A stretch of 64,000 nucleotides of DNA from Wukongibacter sp050859025 (GCF_050859025.1 NZ_CP138200.1:3782001-3846000), one strand, 5' to 3'. Numbered from the stretch's first letter, positions 43,481 through 52,717 are shown. The notes: generated from the sequence alone by a model not told the origin. Made by a program: numbers and translations.

Positions 43481-43564
43481 ATGCATGAAACTTCAAAAGC
43501 TTACATAGCAGGAATAATTGATGGAGAAGTTAGTATTATGTCATCCAAATTTCATAAAAACTAA
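43481..43564 (+). pseudogene. N-terminal fragment of a LAGLIDADG homing endonuclease
   Basis: Behind an AAGAGGGGAG site an ATG opens MHETSKAYIAGIIDGEVSI, ending after 27 residues. YIAGIIDGE is the LAGLIDADG core in its usual position close to the N-terminus, but the rest of the enzyme is absent. It lies 120 nt beyond the 3' end of the tmRNA gene on the opposite strand. Confidence 0.5.
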
Positions 43565-43644
43565 CACCCTTATCAAAAGATATTGAGCCTTGTTTAATTA
43601 TATAGGAGAAGGAGTTCTATGAAGAATTTATAAGCATATAAAGA

Positions 43645-43676
43645 GACCATTGATTCATTTATTTGAATCAATGGTC
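43645..43676 (-). terminator. terminator of ssrA
   Basis: A perfect 13-bp stem GACCATTGATTCA / TGAATCAATGGTC with a 6-nt loop, 9 nt after the tmRNA CCA end. In the minus direction TCTTTATATG follows. Confidence 0.85.
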
Positions 43677-43684
43677 TTTAATAT

Positions 43685-44045
43685 ATTGGTGGAGGCGAGG
43701 GGAATCGAACCCCTGTCCGAAAGCACTTTACTACAAGCTTCTCCGAGCGCAGTCATTGTTTTATTATCTCGTCTTCTGGAGCGCCCAATGACAGGCTATC
43801 CTTCTGACCAGTCTCAATTAATCGCTAGTAGGTCGAGACAACCCTAATAGCGGTTCCCGGCATAGTGACGTCCAGTCCTAAGCGGCCGGTAGGCCTAGGA
43901 GGGACGAGCCGCCCTTAGGCAGCTAAAGCGTAATTATTATCTGCGTTTATATTTAAGTGCCCAGTTCTTTAACGTGTACCCCAAGCAAGAAACACGGCTC
44001 GCTACTTCTAGCTCCATACCCCCGTCGAAACCAGTACGCCCCCAG
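43685..44045 (-). ncRNA. ssrA: transfer-messenger RNA
   Basis: A 361-nt minus-strand RNA from GGGGGCGTACTGG (5' end, 44045) to the encoded CGCCTCCACCA (3' end, 43685). The tRNA-like ends pair, the T-arm GGGGTTCGATTCCCC is intact, and the D-like region TTTCGACGGGGG is present. The tag ORF (43944-43915) encodes ADNNYALAA, followed by TAA. It tags stalled nascent proteins and frees ribosomes together with SmpB, encoded directly upstream. Confidence 0.97.
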
Positions 44046-44110
44046 GTATATAAAGGTACTTAAAGCACCTTGTAAGAGCTGTTTATAATTAATAACTTAT
44101 ATATTAAATT

Positions 44111-44578
44111 TTAGTAGTTCTTTTGTCGTTGTCTTAATTCTTTTTGTATCCTTCTATCTGAATCTCGTTTTGCTATAGTATCCCTCTTATCATGTAATTT
44201 TTTACCTTTACAAACACCAAGCTGTAGTTTAACTAATCCTCTATCATTGATGTATACTTTTAGGGGTATTAGGGTCAAACCCTTCTGAGTAATATAACCT
44301 ATAAGCTTTCTAATCTCCCTTTTGTGAAGTAATAATTTTCTAGGTCTTGTAGGCTCCACATTAAATATATTTCCCTTTTCATAGGGACTTATATGCACAT
44401 TATTCAAAATAACTTCTCCACTTTTAACCTCTGCGTAGCCATCCTTTAAGTTTACTTTACCAAGCCTAATAGATTTTACTTCAGTTCCCTTTAAAGCAAT
44501 ACCAGCTTCATATGTTTCTTCTATGAAGTATTCATGTCTTGCTTTTTTGTTATTTGCTATTACTTTTCCTTTAGCCAT
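44111..44578 (-). CDS. smpB: SsrA-binding protein SmpB
   Basis: 155 residues, normal length. Family signatures: NKKARHEYFIEETYEAGIAL, then GTEVKSIRLGKVNLKDGYA, LLLHKREI, LIPLKVY and the basic C-terminal tail KGKKLHDKRDT with RQRQKNY that enters the decoding site. ATG at 44578 (MAKGKV) is the family start; codons upstream have no better site. It is directly upstream of ssrA on the same strand, its partner RNA in trans-translation. Confidence 0.97.
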   Translation of the reverse strand: MAKGKVIANNKKARHEYFIEETYEAGIALKGTEVKSIRLGKVNLKDGYAEVKSGEVILNNVHISPYEKGNIFNVEPTRPRKLLLHKREIRKLIGYITQKGLTLIPLKVYINDRGLVKLQLGVCKGKKLHDKRDTIAKRDSDRRIQKELRQRQKNY

Positions 44579-44663
44579 ACTCAGCACCAACTTCACTTTC
44601 TATTTTGGATGCGAATAATATAATATCATATTTTTGGATGCTTGTCAATATCTTTCAGTCATC

Positions 44664-45479
44664 TTAAAGCATAAACTCTTTAATTACCTTAGATACACCA
44701 TGATTATCATTTGTATCTGTCACAAAGTCACTTACCTTTTTAACCTTATCCTCTGCATTTCCCATAGCAACTCCTAGACCAGCATACTTTATCATACTTA
44801 TGTCATTCTCATTATCGCCAATTGCAATAACTTCTTCGAGCTCAACCCCTAGTGACTGAGCGAGACTTTTGATTGCATTACCCTTTGTAACTCCCTTACT
44901 CATTATGTCAAGCATATCTGATAATGATTTGTGGGCCTCGCAATTTAATGAGGAATTGATTTCGTCTCTAACAATATCTAAAAGCTCTAAATTTTCGCTC
45001 TGGATTCCAAACTTATAGATGGTTTCTCTCTCAAAAACCTCTTTAATATCCTTAACTATTTCTATCTTTATTTGGTCTTCTTCTTTTAATGTTTTAGCCC
45101 ATTCTGAAAAGTAAAGCATCTTATTTTTAAGCTCTTCACCAAATATTGTATCGTCACTGTAAAAATGAAAGTATAGGTTATATTTTTTACATATCTCTAC
45201 TATCTTTAAACAATCTTCTTTATCGATGGCCTTAGAATATATTTTTTCATTATTCTCTAAATTTTTAACCATAGCACCATTACAACATATTATAGGGGTT
45301 ACTATACCTAGGTACTTAGCGTATACCTTGGCTGTTGTATATATCCTCCCAGTAGCTATTGCGACATGAATACCTCTAGATTGCAATTCCTTTAAGGCTT
45401 CTTTATTTTCTATAGATACTTCGCCCTTGCTATTTAGTAAAGTCCCATCCATATCTGTGACTATTAATTTATATTTCAT
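44664..45479 (-). CDS. HAD-superfamily Cof-type phosphatase
   Basis: 271 residues. HAD motif I is VTDMDGTLLNSKG (nucleophile and acid/base Asp), motif II VAIATGR, and motif IV AIGDNENDISMIKYAGLGVAMGNA; a C2-type cap lies between. Cof-type enzymes dephosphorylate sugar phosphates or flavin and pyridoxal precursors; the substrate cannot be told. AGGGAGG precedes the ATG. It is an independent gene between the rnr and smpB-ssrA units. Confidence 0.92.
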   Translation of the reverse strand: MKYKLIVTDMDGTLLNSKGEVSIENKEALKELQSRGIHVAIATGRIYTTAKVYAKYLGIVTPIICCNGAMVKNLENNEKIYSKAIDKEDCLKIVEICKKYNLYFHFYSDDTIFGEELKNKMLYFSEWAKTLKEEDQIKIEIVKDIKEVFERETIYKFGIQSENLELLDIVRDEINSSLNCEAHKSLSDMLDIMSKGVTKGNAIKSLAQSLGVELEEVIAIGDNENDISMIKYAGLGVAMGNAEDKVKKVSDFVTDTNDNHGVSKVIKEFML

Positions 45480-45746
45480 GCTACATCCTCCCTTAATATC
45501 AATCAGTTGTGCTAAAATTACTTATAGTCATGACAACTTAAAACTGTTAGATAAATTTTACTGAAATAATGAAGGCTTCTACATTCTTTTAGGAAAATCT
45601 ATTAATCTCTAAAGTATCATTATTTTATATATTATAGAAATGTAAAACCATATGGTTATTACATCAGGTTTTTTAGGATTGTTACTTCACCTATCTATCT
45701 TATCATAATTAAAGACATGTTTAAAGCAATCACTATACAATCTCAA
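45480..45746. other. intergenic stretch without a gene
   Basis: AT-rich sequence with one ttttatatattatagaaatg stretch that recurs near 2800 and 43410; nothing coding or structured is recognised. Confidence 0.4.
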
Positions 45747-45794
45747 ATCATACATAGAAAATTTAAAATTAATTTTAAGTTTTCTATGTATGAT
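45747..45794. repeat. 48-bp near-perfect palindrome downstream of rnr
   Basis: atcatacatagaaaa plus tttaaaatt (45747-45770) is mirrored by aattttaag plus ttttctatgtatgat (45771-45794) with a single mismatch that is G-U in one transcript. There is no loop and no T tract. It could be the rnr terminator or a cruciform-forming site. Confidence 0.6.
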
Positions 45795-45857
45795 CTAGGA
45801 TGATATTGATTGCCAATAATAATTTATTTCATATAACATTTTCCTAACATCTTAACA

Positions 45858-47972
45858 TTAGATTATTACAAAATCAACCTCTTTCTGAGGTACATTTACA
45901 TTAGAAACCCTAATCCTTACTTCATCGCCCAATCTGAATACTTTATTGGTTCTCTCTCCTCTAAAAAGATGATTTTCTTCATCAAATATATAATAATCAT
46001 CTACAAGAGTACTTATTCTCACTAAGCCCTCTATTGTATTTTCTAACTCGACAAACATTCCAAAGGAGATTACACTCGATATTATACCATCAAATTCCTC
46101 TCCAATATGGTAAGACATGTATTCAGCCTTTTTAAGGTCATCTGTCTCTCTCTCAGCTTCTACTGCTACTCTTTCTCTTTCCGATGAACGATCAGCAGCA
46201 TTTGCTACTATTCCTTTAAGCTTAGATATTCTGTTTTGATTTAATTTTTCATTTAACATATCTCTAATAATCCTGTGAATCTGTAGATCAGGATATCTTC
46301 TTATAGGAGATGTAAAATGACTATAGTAGTTTGAAGCCAATCCAAAATGTCCAAGGTTTTCTGGAGAGTATCTTGCTTGCCTAAGGGATCTAAGCATAAG
46401 GGTACTTATAATATGCTCCTCCTTTTTACCTTCAATTTTTCTAAGCAGATCCTGCAATGCCTTTGGATGTACTTCCTCAGATGTTCCCTTAAGGTGATAT
46501 CCAAAGTTGTGTATAAACTTATTGAAGCTTGATATTTTCTCAGCCGATGGTAATTCATGAACTCTATAGACAAATGGAATCTTAAGCCAATACATATGCT
46601 CAGCTATAGTCTCGTTGCAGACTATCATAAATTCCTCAATTATTCTATTAGCTATCCTTCTTTCAGCCTTCTTTATTTCAGTTGGTCTACCTTCTTCATC
46701 CAATATTATCTTGCTTTCTGGGAAATCAAAGTCAATGCTACCCCTTCTATTCTTTCTCTTAGATAAAATCATAGCCAACTCTTGCATAGCTTTAAAGTCC
46801 TCTACAAGATAATCATATCTTTTAATAAGCTCAGGATCTTCCTTTTCTAATATATCTGAAACATCGATATAGGTCATTCTTTCCTTTGTTTTAATTACAC
46901 CTTCAAAAATTTCGTGGCTTACCACATCACCAGTTCCATCTATTTCCATAAATACAGACATTGTTAATCTCTCTACATTAGGATTTAAACTACATATACC
47001 GTTGGAAAGCCTTTTAGGAAGCATTGGGATTACTCTATCCACTAAATACACGCTGGTAGCTCTTTTTAGTGCCTCTTTGTCTAAAGCACTTCCTTCTTTA
47101 ACATAGTATGTGACATCAGCTATATATACTCCTAGCTTGTAGTTTCCATTTGGAAGTCTTTCTACCGAGATAGCATCATCAAGATCCTTTGCATCTGCCC
47201 CATCTATGGTGACAATGTTCATATCTCTAAGGTCCCTTCTTTTAGCTATTTCTTCCTCTGAAACCTTATCAGGTATACTATCAGCCTCATTTAAAACCTT
47301 CTTCGGAAATGCCTCAGGTAGTTTATATTTCCTAATTATTGATACTATATCAGTACCTATATCATCTTTATGACCAAGAACTTCAATGACTTTTCCCTCT
47401 GGATTTCTTCTAGACTCAGGCCATCTCGTTATAGCTGCAACAACCTTATCTCCATCCTTTGCACCGTTTTTATCGCTTTTAGGTATGTATATATCATAGT
47501 TTATTCTTTTATCATCGGCTACTACAAATCCAAAGTTTTTACTGCTCTCATAGGTCCCTACTACTTCTTTATTTGCCCTAAATAATATCCTTATTACTTC
47601 TCCTTCGGCTCTTTTCCCCTGTCCTATTTTTTTTGACATTCTTGCTATTACTCTATCATTATGCATTGCACCATTTAAATCACTAGCTGGAACAAATACA
47701 TCGCTTAAATCAGCATTGTCAGGAATAATAAATCCGAACCCCTTCTGAGTGCTTTGAAGCCTTCCCACCACTAGATTCATTCTTTCAGGAACAGCATACC
47801 TTCTCTTTTTTGTTTTTATAACGGCTCCTTCTTCTTCCATTGTTTCAAGGAGATTTAAAAATTCTCCCATCTCAATACTTTTTATATCGAAAACATTTGC
47901 AAGCTCACTATCTAACATAGGATTATAGGCTTGTTCTCTCATAAACTCCAGAAGTATTTCTTTAGAAACCAT
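45858..47972 (-). CDS. rnr: ribonuclease R
   Basis: 704 residues, the usual length for RNase R. N-terminal winged helix (1-65) with FMREQAYNPMLDSELANVFD, two cold-shock domains (GRLQSTQKGFGFIIPD and GTYESSKNFGFVVADD), the RNB catalytic domain with VTIDGADAKDLDDAISVE carrying the metal-binding Asp cluster and HFTSPIRRYPDLQIHR, and a C-terminal S1 domain. It degrades structured RNA 3' to 5' and works with tmRNA on defective mRNAs, fitting the position near smpB-ssrA. GGAGGTG precedes the ATG. Confidence 0.96.
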   Translation of the reverse strand: MVSKEILLEFMREQAYNPMLDSELANVFDIKSIEMGEFLNLLETMEEEGAVIKTKKRRYAVPERMNLVVGRLQSTQKGFGFIIPDNADLSDVFVPASDLNGAMHNDRVIARMSKKIGQGKRAEGEVIRILFRANKEVVGTYESSKNFGFVVADDKRINYDIYIPKSDKNGAKDGDKVVAAITRWPESRRNPEGKVIEVLGHKDDIGTDIVSIIRKYKLPEAFPKKVLNEADSIPDKVSEEEIAKRRDLRDMNIVTIDGADAKDLDDAISVERLPNGNYKLGVYIADVTYYVKEGSALDKEALKRATSVYLVDRVIPMLPKRLSNGICSLNPNVERLTMSVFMEIDGTGDVVSHEIFEGVIKTKERMTYIDVSDILEKEDPELIKRYDYLVEDFKAMQELAMILSKRKNRRGSIDFDFPESKIILDEEGRPTEIKKAERRIANRIIEEFMIVCNETIAEHMYWLKIPFVYRVHELPSAEKISSFNKFIHNFGYHLKGTSEEVHPKALQDLLRKIEGKKEEHIISTLMLRSLRQARYSPENLGHFGLASNYYSHFTSPIRRYPDLQIHRIIRDMLNEKLNQNRISKLKGIVANAADRSSERERVAVEAERETDDLKKAEYMSYHIGEEFDGIISSVISFGMFVELENTIEGLVRISTLVDDYYIFDEENHLFRGERTNKVFRLGDEVRIRVSNVNVPQKEVDFVII

Positions 47973-48064
47973 ACCAACACCTCCTATTTCAATAATAATT
48001 TCTTATATTAGTAGAAAATACCATCTGTAATTATATCATAGATGATATTTTCTTCATATGTAAT

Positions 48065-48325
48065 TTAAGTTAACTTATTTAAAATATTCATTATATCATC
48101 AATATTTGTCTTAGCCGCATTAATTTTTAATGCTTTGCTATTATTTTTCTCTAAAATTGAATCTATCATCTCATCTCGCCTAAGCATGTTACCTTCGTCA
48201 TTGTAGTATATAATAGCATCTAACTCTTTATGTGTATCAAGCATATTTGTTACTTCAAAGCCATTTAACGTTAGAGCCTCTGCCAGTTCATTGAGTTCTT
48301 TTTGTATTCCTATTATTTTCCCCAT
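48065..48325 (-). CDS. UPF0180 (YkuS) family protein
   Basis: 86 residues. It starts MGKIIGIQKELNELAEALTL and contains NGFEVTNMLDTHKELDAIIYY, the layout of the small UPF0180/YkuS family of Firmicutes, followed by a helix and NAAKTNIDDIMNIL. The function is unknown. ATG at 48325 is chosen since GGAGGTG lies 8 nt before it, rather than the frame's first codon at 48355. It is likely to share the divergent promoter region with the superoxide dismutase gene. Confidence 0.75.
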   Translation of the reverse strand: MGKIIGIQKELNELAEALTLNGFEVTNMLDTHKELDAIIYYNDEGNMLRRDEMIDSILEKNNSKALKINAAKTNIDDIMNILNKLT

Positions 48326-48541
48326 TACATTCACCTCCATTATATAGTTTTTCAATAATTAATATATTTATACCCCATAAGAACCCATCTTAAGAATTAC
48401 ATTTACTTCTCAGCCATAGTCTTATATTTATAATGAATGCTATAGTAATATTAATTTTAATCTTAAAATAGCATTACTATATAACAAATTAATGCTTTAG
48501 TGCATATTATATATAAAGTATTTTTTTGGTGGTGGAATTAA

Positions 48542-49189
48542 ATGAATACAATAAAGGCAAAAGATTTTGACTTTAGAAGTGTAAAAGGAATATCTATGAA
48601 TCAATTGACCCAACATTATAAGCTTTATGAGGGATATGTAAAAAAAATAAATGAAATATGGGGTATATTAGAAAAAAGAGAAGATTTTCCAAACCCAAAT
48701 ACAACCTATAGCTCTATGAGAAGTTTAAAATTAGGAGAAAGTTATGCATTGGACGGCGTAAAACTCCATCAGCTTTATTTTGAAAATCTTGGTGGTGATT
48801 CAACTCGTCCCTATGGTCCTATTTTAGATCTTATCGAAAGGGATTATGGCTCATATTCAAATTTTGAAGATCGGTTTAAGGATGTAGGCTTAAGCATGAG
48901 AGGATGGGCCGTACTTGCCATAGATCCAATTGATAACAGGCTTCATATATATGGTCAAGACTCCCATGATCAGGGAGTTGTATGGAATGCCTTTCCACTG
49001 CTTGTTCTAGATGTTTACGAGCATGCATATATGATCGATTTTGGAATTGATAGAAGCCGATACATCGATGTATTTATGAAAAATATCAACTTTGATGTAG
49101 TAAATACACGACTAGCACTCTACAATATACTAATGAATACATTACCTACTATGAATTTTATGCCAAGATATTATCCTATTTTTATGTAA
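48542..49189 (+). CDS. superoxide dismutase, Fe/Mn family
   Basis: 215 residues. Metal ligands in order: His of LTQHYKLYEGYV, His of VKLHQLYFENLGG, and Asp/His of LDVYEHAYMIDFG. RGWAVLAIDPIDNRLHIYG covers the conserved Trp region. This is the alternative Fe/Mn SOD type common in spore-forming Firmicutes, with LHQLYFENLGG in place of NHxxYW. It detoxifies superoxide in the cytoplasm. GGTGGTGG precedes the ATG. An ATGCTAT/ATAGCAT dyad sits in the upstream region. It is a lone plus-strand gene. Confidence 0.9.
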   Translation: MNTIKAKDFDFRSVKGISMNQLTQHYKLYEGYVKKINEIWGILEKREDFPNPNTTYSSMRSLKLGESYALDGVKLHQLYFENLGGDSTRPYGPILDLIERDYGSYSNFEDRFKDVGLSMRGWAVLAIDPIDNRLHIYGQDSHDQGVVWNAFPLLVLDVYEHAYMIDFGIDRSRYIDVFMKNINFDVVNTRLALYNILMNTLPTMNFMPRYYPIFM

Positions 49190-49253
49190 AACACTAAATA
49201 GGTGACAAATTTAATAGAAGCGTATCATAATGACAATTTTCTGCATTATCTAA

Positions 49254-49303
49254 AATTCCGGCTACTTGGCTCATATATCAGTACTAGCCAAACCGCCGGA
49301 ATT
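49254..49303. terminator. two-tier hairpin between SOD and MCP genes
   Basis: Outer stem AATTCCGG / CCGGAATT (49254-49261, 49296-49303) and inner stem TTGGCT / AGCCAA (49266-49271, 49286-49291). It lies between two convergent genes, so it may stop both, but there is no T tract. Confidence 0.5.
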
Positions 49304-49348
49304 GCAAAACCTTAAACCTCATTCATTCTGAAACACTACGGGGCTGAA

Positions 49349-51028
49349 TCAATAAGATTGACTTATGAAACGGCCTCTTATCTTCTCTAATCCATCAATT
49401 GCATACTGTCCTCTAAAACTAAGAATATCTTCTAGGCTCAATCCAGCTTGTATTATTCCCTTAGAATCCTTTCTAGAAATCCCTACGTACTTAAAGTACT
49501 TGTCGTCCAAATCTCTCTTCATTATTCTTTGAGCTACTTTTAAACCTGAATCCTTAAGTATTTGATAAAACTCGTAGGTTTGTGCCTCAATATCGTCTTT
49601 AAATGCAAAGCCAACGGCTTCGGAGTTATTTGAATAGGTAACTACTCCATTGTCATCGGTAACATAAATTTCAGAAACACCTATTCCTTTAGATAACCTT
49701 TGCAATATCTCGTTATTCAATTTCCTATTATCTAAATGGTCCGCAAGTTTTTCACAGGTTGCAATCAATTCATTATCTATTTGTTTTTCTAGTAACGATA
49801 TAAATTTATCAAATTGTATAGATATATCTGTAATACTACCTGATATTTCAGTATTTTCTTCTATCTTCTCAACTTGATTAATTATTTTTTTATCAATTAC
49901 CCTTGTTATTTTATCCGTTTCATATGTAAATCTTGCAATACTTTCAATATTCTGAGCTAAAACCTCTGAAGCCTTTGTTTGTTCGTCTATACTGCTTGAG
50001 ATATTAGTAATTAAATCTACCATCTCTAATATTTTATTACTAATGCTTGATAGGTTCTCTGTAGCATTCTCGCTTAAATTTTTTACTCCTTGAGATTTTT
50101 TTACTCCTGAGTCCATAACAACTGTAACTTCATCCATCTTTGCTTTAATATAGGATATTTTATTGTTTATTTCTTTAGCAGTCAAGGCACTTTGTTCAGC
50201 AAGCTTCTTTATTTCATCAGCAACGACTGCAAAACCTCGTCCAGATTCACCTGCCCTTGCAGCTTCAATAGAAGCGTTTAGGGAAAGTAAATTGGTCTGA
50301 TCGGCTATCTCTGTAATTGCATCTGACATACCGGATATTGATAGTAGAAATTTCTTCAAGGAATCAATATGATTAGATGATTCTTTAATTATTTCTCCAA
50401 TCTCTACTACATTATCTAAAGCTTCTTCAATAACCTTAATATCCGTTTTTATTACTTCTACTGATTCTAATGCAAAATCTTTAGCATTGTTACTATAGGA
50501 TGATATTTCAGTGTTTGTTCCAACTAGCTCTTCTGAAATTGCAGCGTTTTCAGAAGAATCATTGGCCGCCTTGGCAGATCCCTTTATAATTCCAGATACA
50601 TTTTCTGATATGTCGCGCATACTAAGATATGAGTCTTTTGAATTATTACTAAGCTTTGTAGCCATATCTGCCAAATGTACCTCAGCATATATAGTATTAT
50701 ATAGCCATTCCTTCATTTTCTCTCTCAATTTCAATATATTCTTCTCAATATCTTTGAATTCCTTTAGCTTTAGATCTTCTCTAAGCTCTACTAAGAAATT
50801 CCCCTTAGAATAAGCTTCTAAAAATTCTTCAAGAGTATCGATAGATTTAATAAACTGCTTCTTCACAATGCTTCCATATACATTTATTACCATAAATAGT
50901 ATTAGTGATAAAATAAGTGTATTAATTATCTTAGAATCCGTTAGCGGCAATAAGTAAACATCAAATAATATAATAATTGCAAAGACAATACCTAGAAATA
51001 TTAAGTTTATACGCCAAATACTTTTCAT
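49349..51028 (-). CDS. methyl-accepting chemotaxis protein with C-terminal sensor domain
   Basis: About 559 residues. Two adjacent membrane helices (INLIFLGIVFAIIILFDVYL and IINTLILSLILFMVINVYG) leave almost no extracytoplasmic loop. The MA signalling domain has the hairpin tip IADQTNLLSLNASIEAARAGESGRGFAVVADEI shown here only by its core EAARAGESGRGFAVVADE. After it comes a PAS/Cache-like domain (EIYVTDDNGVVTYSNN, IIQAGLSLEDILSF), so sensing is probably cytoplasmic and C-terminal. ATG at 51028 follows GAGGGGAG; ATG at 51118 has none well placed. Confidence 0.88.
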   Translation of the reverse strand: MKSIWRINLIFLGIVFAIIILFDVYLLPLTDSKIINTLILSLILFMVINVYGSIVKKQFIKSIDTLEEFLEAYSKGNFLVELREDLKLKEFKDIEKNILKLREKMKEWLYNTIYAEVHLADMATKLSNNSKDSYLSMRDISENVSGIIKGSAKAANDSSENAAISEELVGTNTEISSYSNNAKDFALESVEVIKTDIKVIEEALDNVVEIGEIIKESSNHIDSLKKFLLSISGMSDAITEIADQTNLLSLNASIEAARAGESGRGFAVVADEIKKLAEQSALTAKEINNKISYIKAKMDEVTVVMDSGVKKSQGVKNLSENATENLSSISNKILEMVDLITNISSSIDEQTKASEVLAQNIESIARFTYETDKITRVIDKKIINQVEKIEENTEISGSITDISIQFDKFISLLEKQIDNELIATCEKLADHLDNRKLNNEILQRLSKGIGVSEIYVTDDNGVVTYSNNSEAVGFAFKDDIEAQTYEFYQILKDSGLKVAQRIMKRDLDDKYFKYVGISRKDSKGIIQAGLSLEDILSFRGQYAIDGLEKIRGRFISQSY

Positions 51029-51241
51029 TGCATCTCTCCCCTCTTCTATCTGATACTCACACTGTATTTTGTGATATAATTCGCTATTATTAGTTACTAT
51101 TCTATAAATATCTGACATACCCTTTTATTTTTTTAAAATTCATAATAGTCTGTAAGTACTATTTCTTGTATTTTCTGAAAATAAAAAATACCCTTATCCT
51201 ATTTTAAATGCTAGGGTATTACATTCTTTAACTGTAACTTA

Positions 51242-51365
51242 ACACCACTTTATAAAAAATAGATCAATAGCTTCCATAAATTAGAAAAGTCAGACACCTT
51301 GATTCTAGAAATGTTAATCTTATCGTAAACCCAACCCCCAGAAGGCATAGCTTTGATATATTTTG
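51242..51365. repeat. IS-end-like repeat, copy 1
   Basis: 51242-51324 aligns over about 83 nt with 52410-52492 (actttataaaaaatagatca, then cttccataaattagaaaag, tcagacacctt, gattctag), roughly 80% identical. The tail cccccagaaggcatag and ctttgatatatt also resembles the centre of the palindromic repeat at 10791-10890. Confidence 0.5.
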
Positions 51366-51465
51366 ATATTTTTTTAGTAACTACATGGTAAGAAATAAAG
51401 ATGCAATAGATATATATTAACAAACAGATGCTTGAAGAACAAATTAAAAAACTCTCTATATAAAA

Positions 51466-51501
51466 ACAAAAAAAGAAAAAGGGATACCCTGTAGCACCCC
51501 T
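51466..51501 (-). terminator. terminator of the lipase gene
   Basis: AGGGAT (51480-51485) / ACCCCT (51496-51501) with one G-U pair, followed in the minus direction by TTTTTCTTTTTTTG. Confidence 0.75.
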
Positions 51502-51515
51502 TAAACTGCAATATT

Positions 51516-52265
51516 TTAATCCTTTATATAGTGATTTTGGTCCTTATTAAAATCAGAAAGTAACCGTTTAAGCTCTTGTACTTTTTCGTCTGTAAAAGGA
51601 TTTTCCACTTTTTCATCTGTTAAAAAAACTTTATTACTATTATTAGCTCTAATTACCCTACTTTTTTCTGCAAGGGCATCTTTAACTAAAGAATTTACCT
51701 TGCTATTATAGAGCAATCCTACATGACCGACACCGTAAATAATTATATTATTTGCACCTTGTAGCTGGGATAGAATTGGGTTTACAATGAAATCACCTGT
51801 ACTAGAAATTGTAGTAACCGTCACTCCATTAGGAGCAGTTGAGGTTACAAGTCGATTTGCACCGCCAAGAGTAACAAACTTGTCTACTTTGCTTGCACCT
51901 TTTAAATTGATAATGTAATAAAGACTATTTGCACCACCCATGCTATGAGCTACTATATCTACTTTGGACTTTCCAGTTTCCTCTAGAACATTATCAACAT
52001 AGCTTGCAATAGCTCGTCCATTAATGATATTGTTACCAGCTTTGTCCGGCAATTCAATTGCAAACAATTCGTCTCTTGACCAACCTTGACTGGCTAAATA
52101 ATTTTTTATGGCTAAGAAATTAAAAGCTGAACCTCCAAGTCCATGAACAAATACAACCGGATTGTTCTCCGATACAGCAAACGACAACTGTATAGGGATG
52201 GAAAAAAACATAATCAAAAGACATATAAGAAGCGACAATAACTTTAAAAATCTCATTTTTTTCAT
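51516..52265 (-). CDS. secreted lipase/alpha-beta hydrolase
   Basis: 249 residues with a signal peptide (FLKLLSLLICLLIMFFSIPI, cut near SFA). The alpha/beta-hydrolase core begins NPVVFVHGLGGSAFNF (oxyanion loop), the nucleophile elbow is DIVAHSMGG (AxSxG as in Bacillus LipA), and the Asp and His follow in STGDFIVNP and GVGHVGLLYNSKV. It is close to the small Bacillus-type lipases. A Glu/Lys-rich C-terminal extension (KVENPFTDEKVQELKRLL) is unusual. The ATG at 52265 follows AGGAGGTG; the GTG 6 nt upstream overlaps that site. Confidence 0.88.
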   Translation of the reverse strand: MKKMRFLKLLSLLICLLIMFFSIPIQLSFAVSENNPVVFVHGLGGSAFNFLAIKNYLASQGWSRDELFAIELPDKAGNNIINGRAIASYVDNVLEETGKSKVDIVAHSMGGANSLYYIINLKGASKVDKFVTLGGANRLVTSTAPNGVTVTTISSTGDFIVNPILSQLQGANNIIIYGVGHVGLLYNSKVNSLVKDALAEKSRVIRANNSNKVFLTDEKVENPFTDEKVQELKRLLSDFNKDQNHYIKD

Positions 52266-52409
52266 AAACACCTCCTAAATCATCAAATTTTTAACATCAT
52301 TATTTTTATATACTATATTTGCAAATTTAGTATACTAGATATTATAAATTATACACTAATTGGAATAATTGGTCAAATTATGAAAAAATATTTTAATCTA
52401 TATTACAAT

Positions 52410-52520
52410 ACACTACTTTATAAAAAATAAAGCAATAACTTCCATAAAATAGAAAAATCAGACACCTGAATCCTAGGAATATTAATTTTATCAAGATCAA
52501 TACCCTAGGAGGTGTCTGAT
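52410..52520 (+). repeat. IS-end-like repeat, copy 2, with ribosome-binding-site hairpin
   Basis: 83 nt like 51242-51324, then a stem ATCAGACACCT (52457-52467) / AGGTGTCTGAT (52510-52520), with CCTAGG on both sides inside it. The 3' arm contains the Shine-Dalgarno of the ORF at 52521, so the site is masked in transcripts that enter from outside, as known for transposase genes of IS10-type elements. Confidence 0.55.
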
Positions 52521-52673
52521 ATGATTAGTATATCCAGTAATGGGGCAAAACAAGCATTACACAAATATTTATTGCAATATAGAACAATTTTTAAAAAGCA
52601 AAGCTTTGATAGTTTCATATCTAGTCCCGAAAGTGCCAAAATTTATTCTAAATTCTTAACAAAAATCAAGTAG
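52521..52673 (+). pseudogene. 50-residue ORF, probable truncated transposase start
   Basis: ATG 6-8 nt after AGGAGGTG opens MISISSNGAKQALHKYLLQY, then RTIFKKQSFDSFISSPE, ending at 52673. The regulated start and repeated flank suggest the first codons of an IS transposase; the body is absent. The family was not recognised. It could instead be a small regulated peptide. Confidence 0.35.
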
Positions 52674-52717
52674 CTTAATTAAACTTGTAAACTGGTATGT
52701 AACTTAATATTATTTTG

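Noticed and set aside
43650..43847. A 65-codon plus-strand open frame
   Set aside because: It lies inside the tmRNA gene and its terminator on the opposite strand.
43685..44045. tRNA-like T-arm near 43690 considered as a separate tRNA
   Set aside because: It is the 3' domain of the tmRNA; no full cloverleaf exists there.
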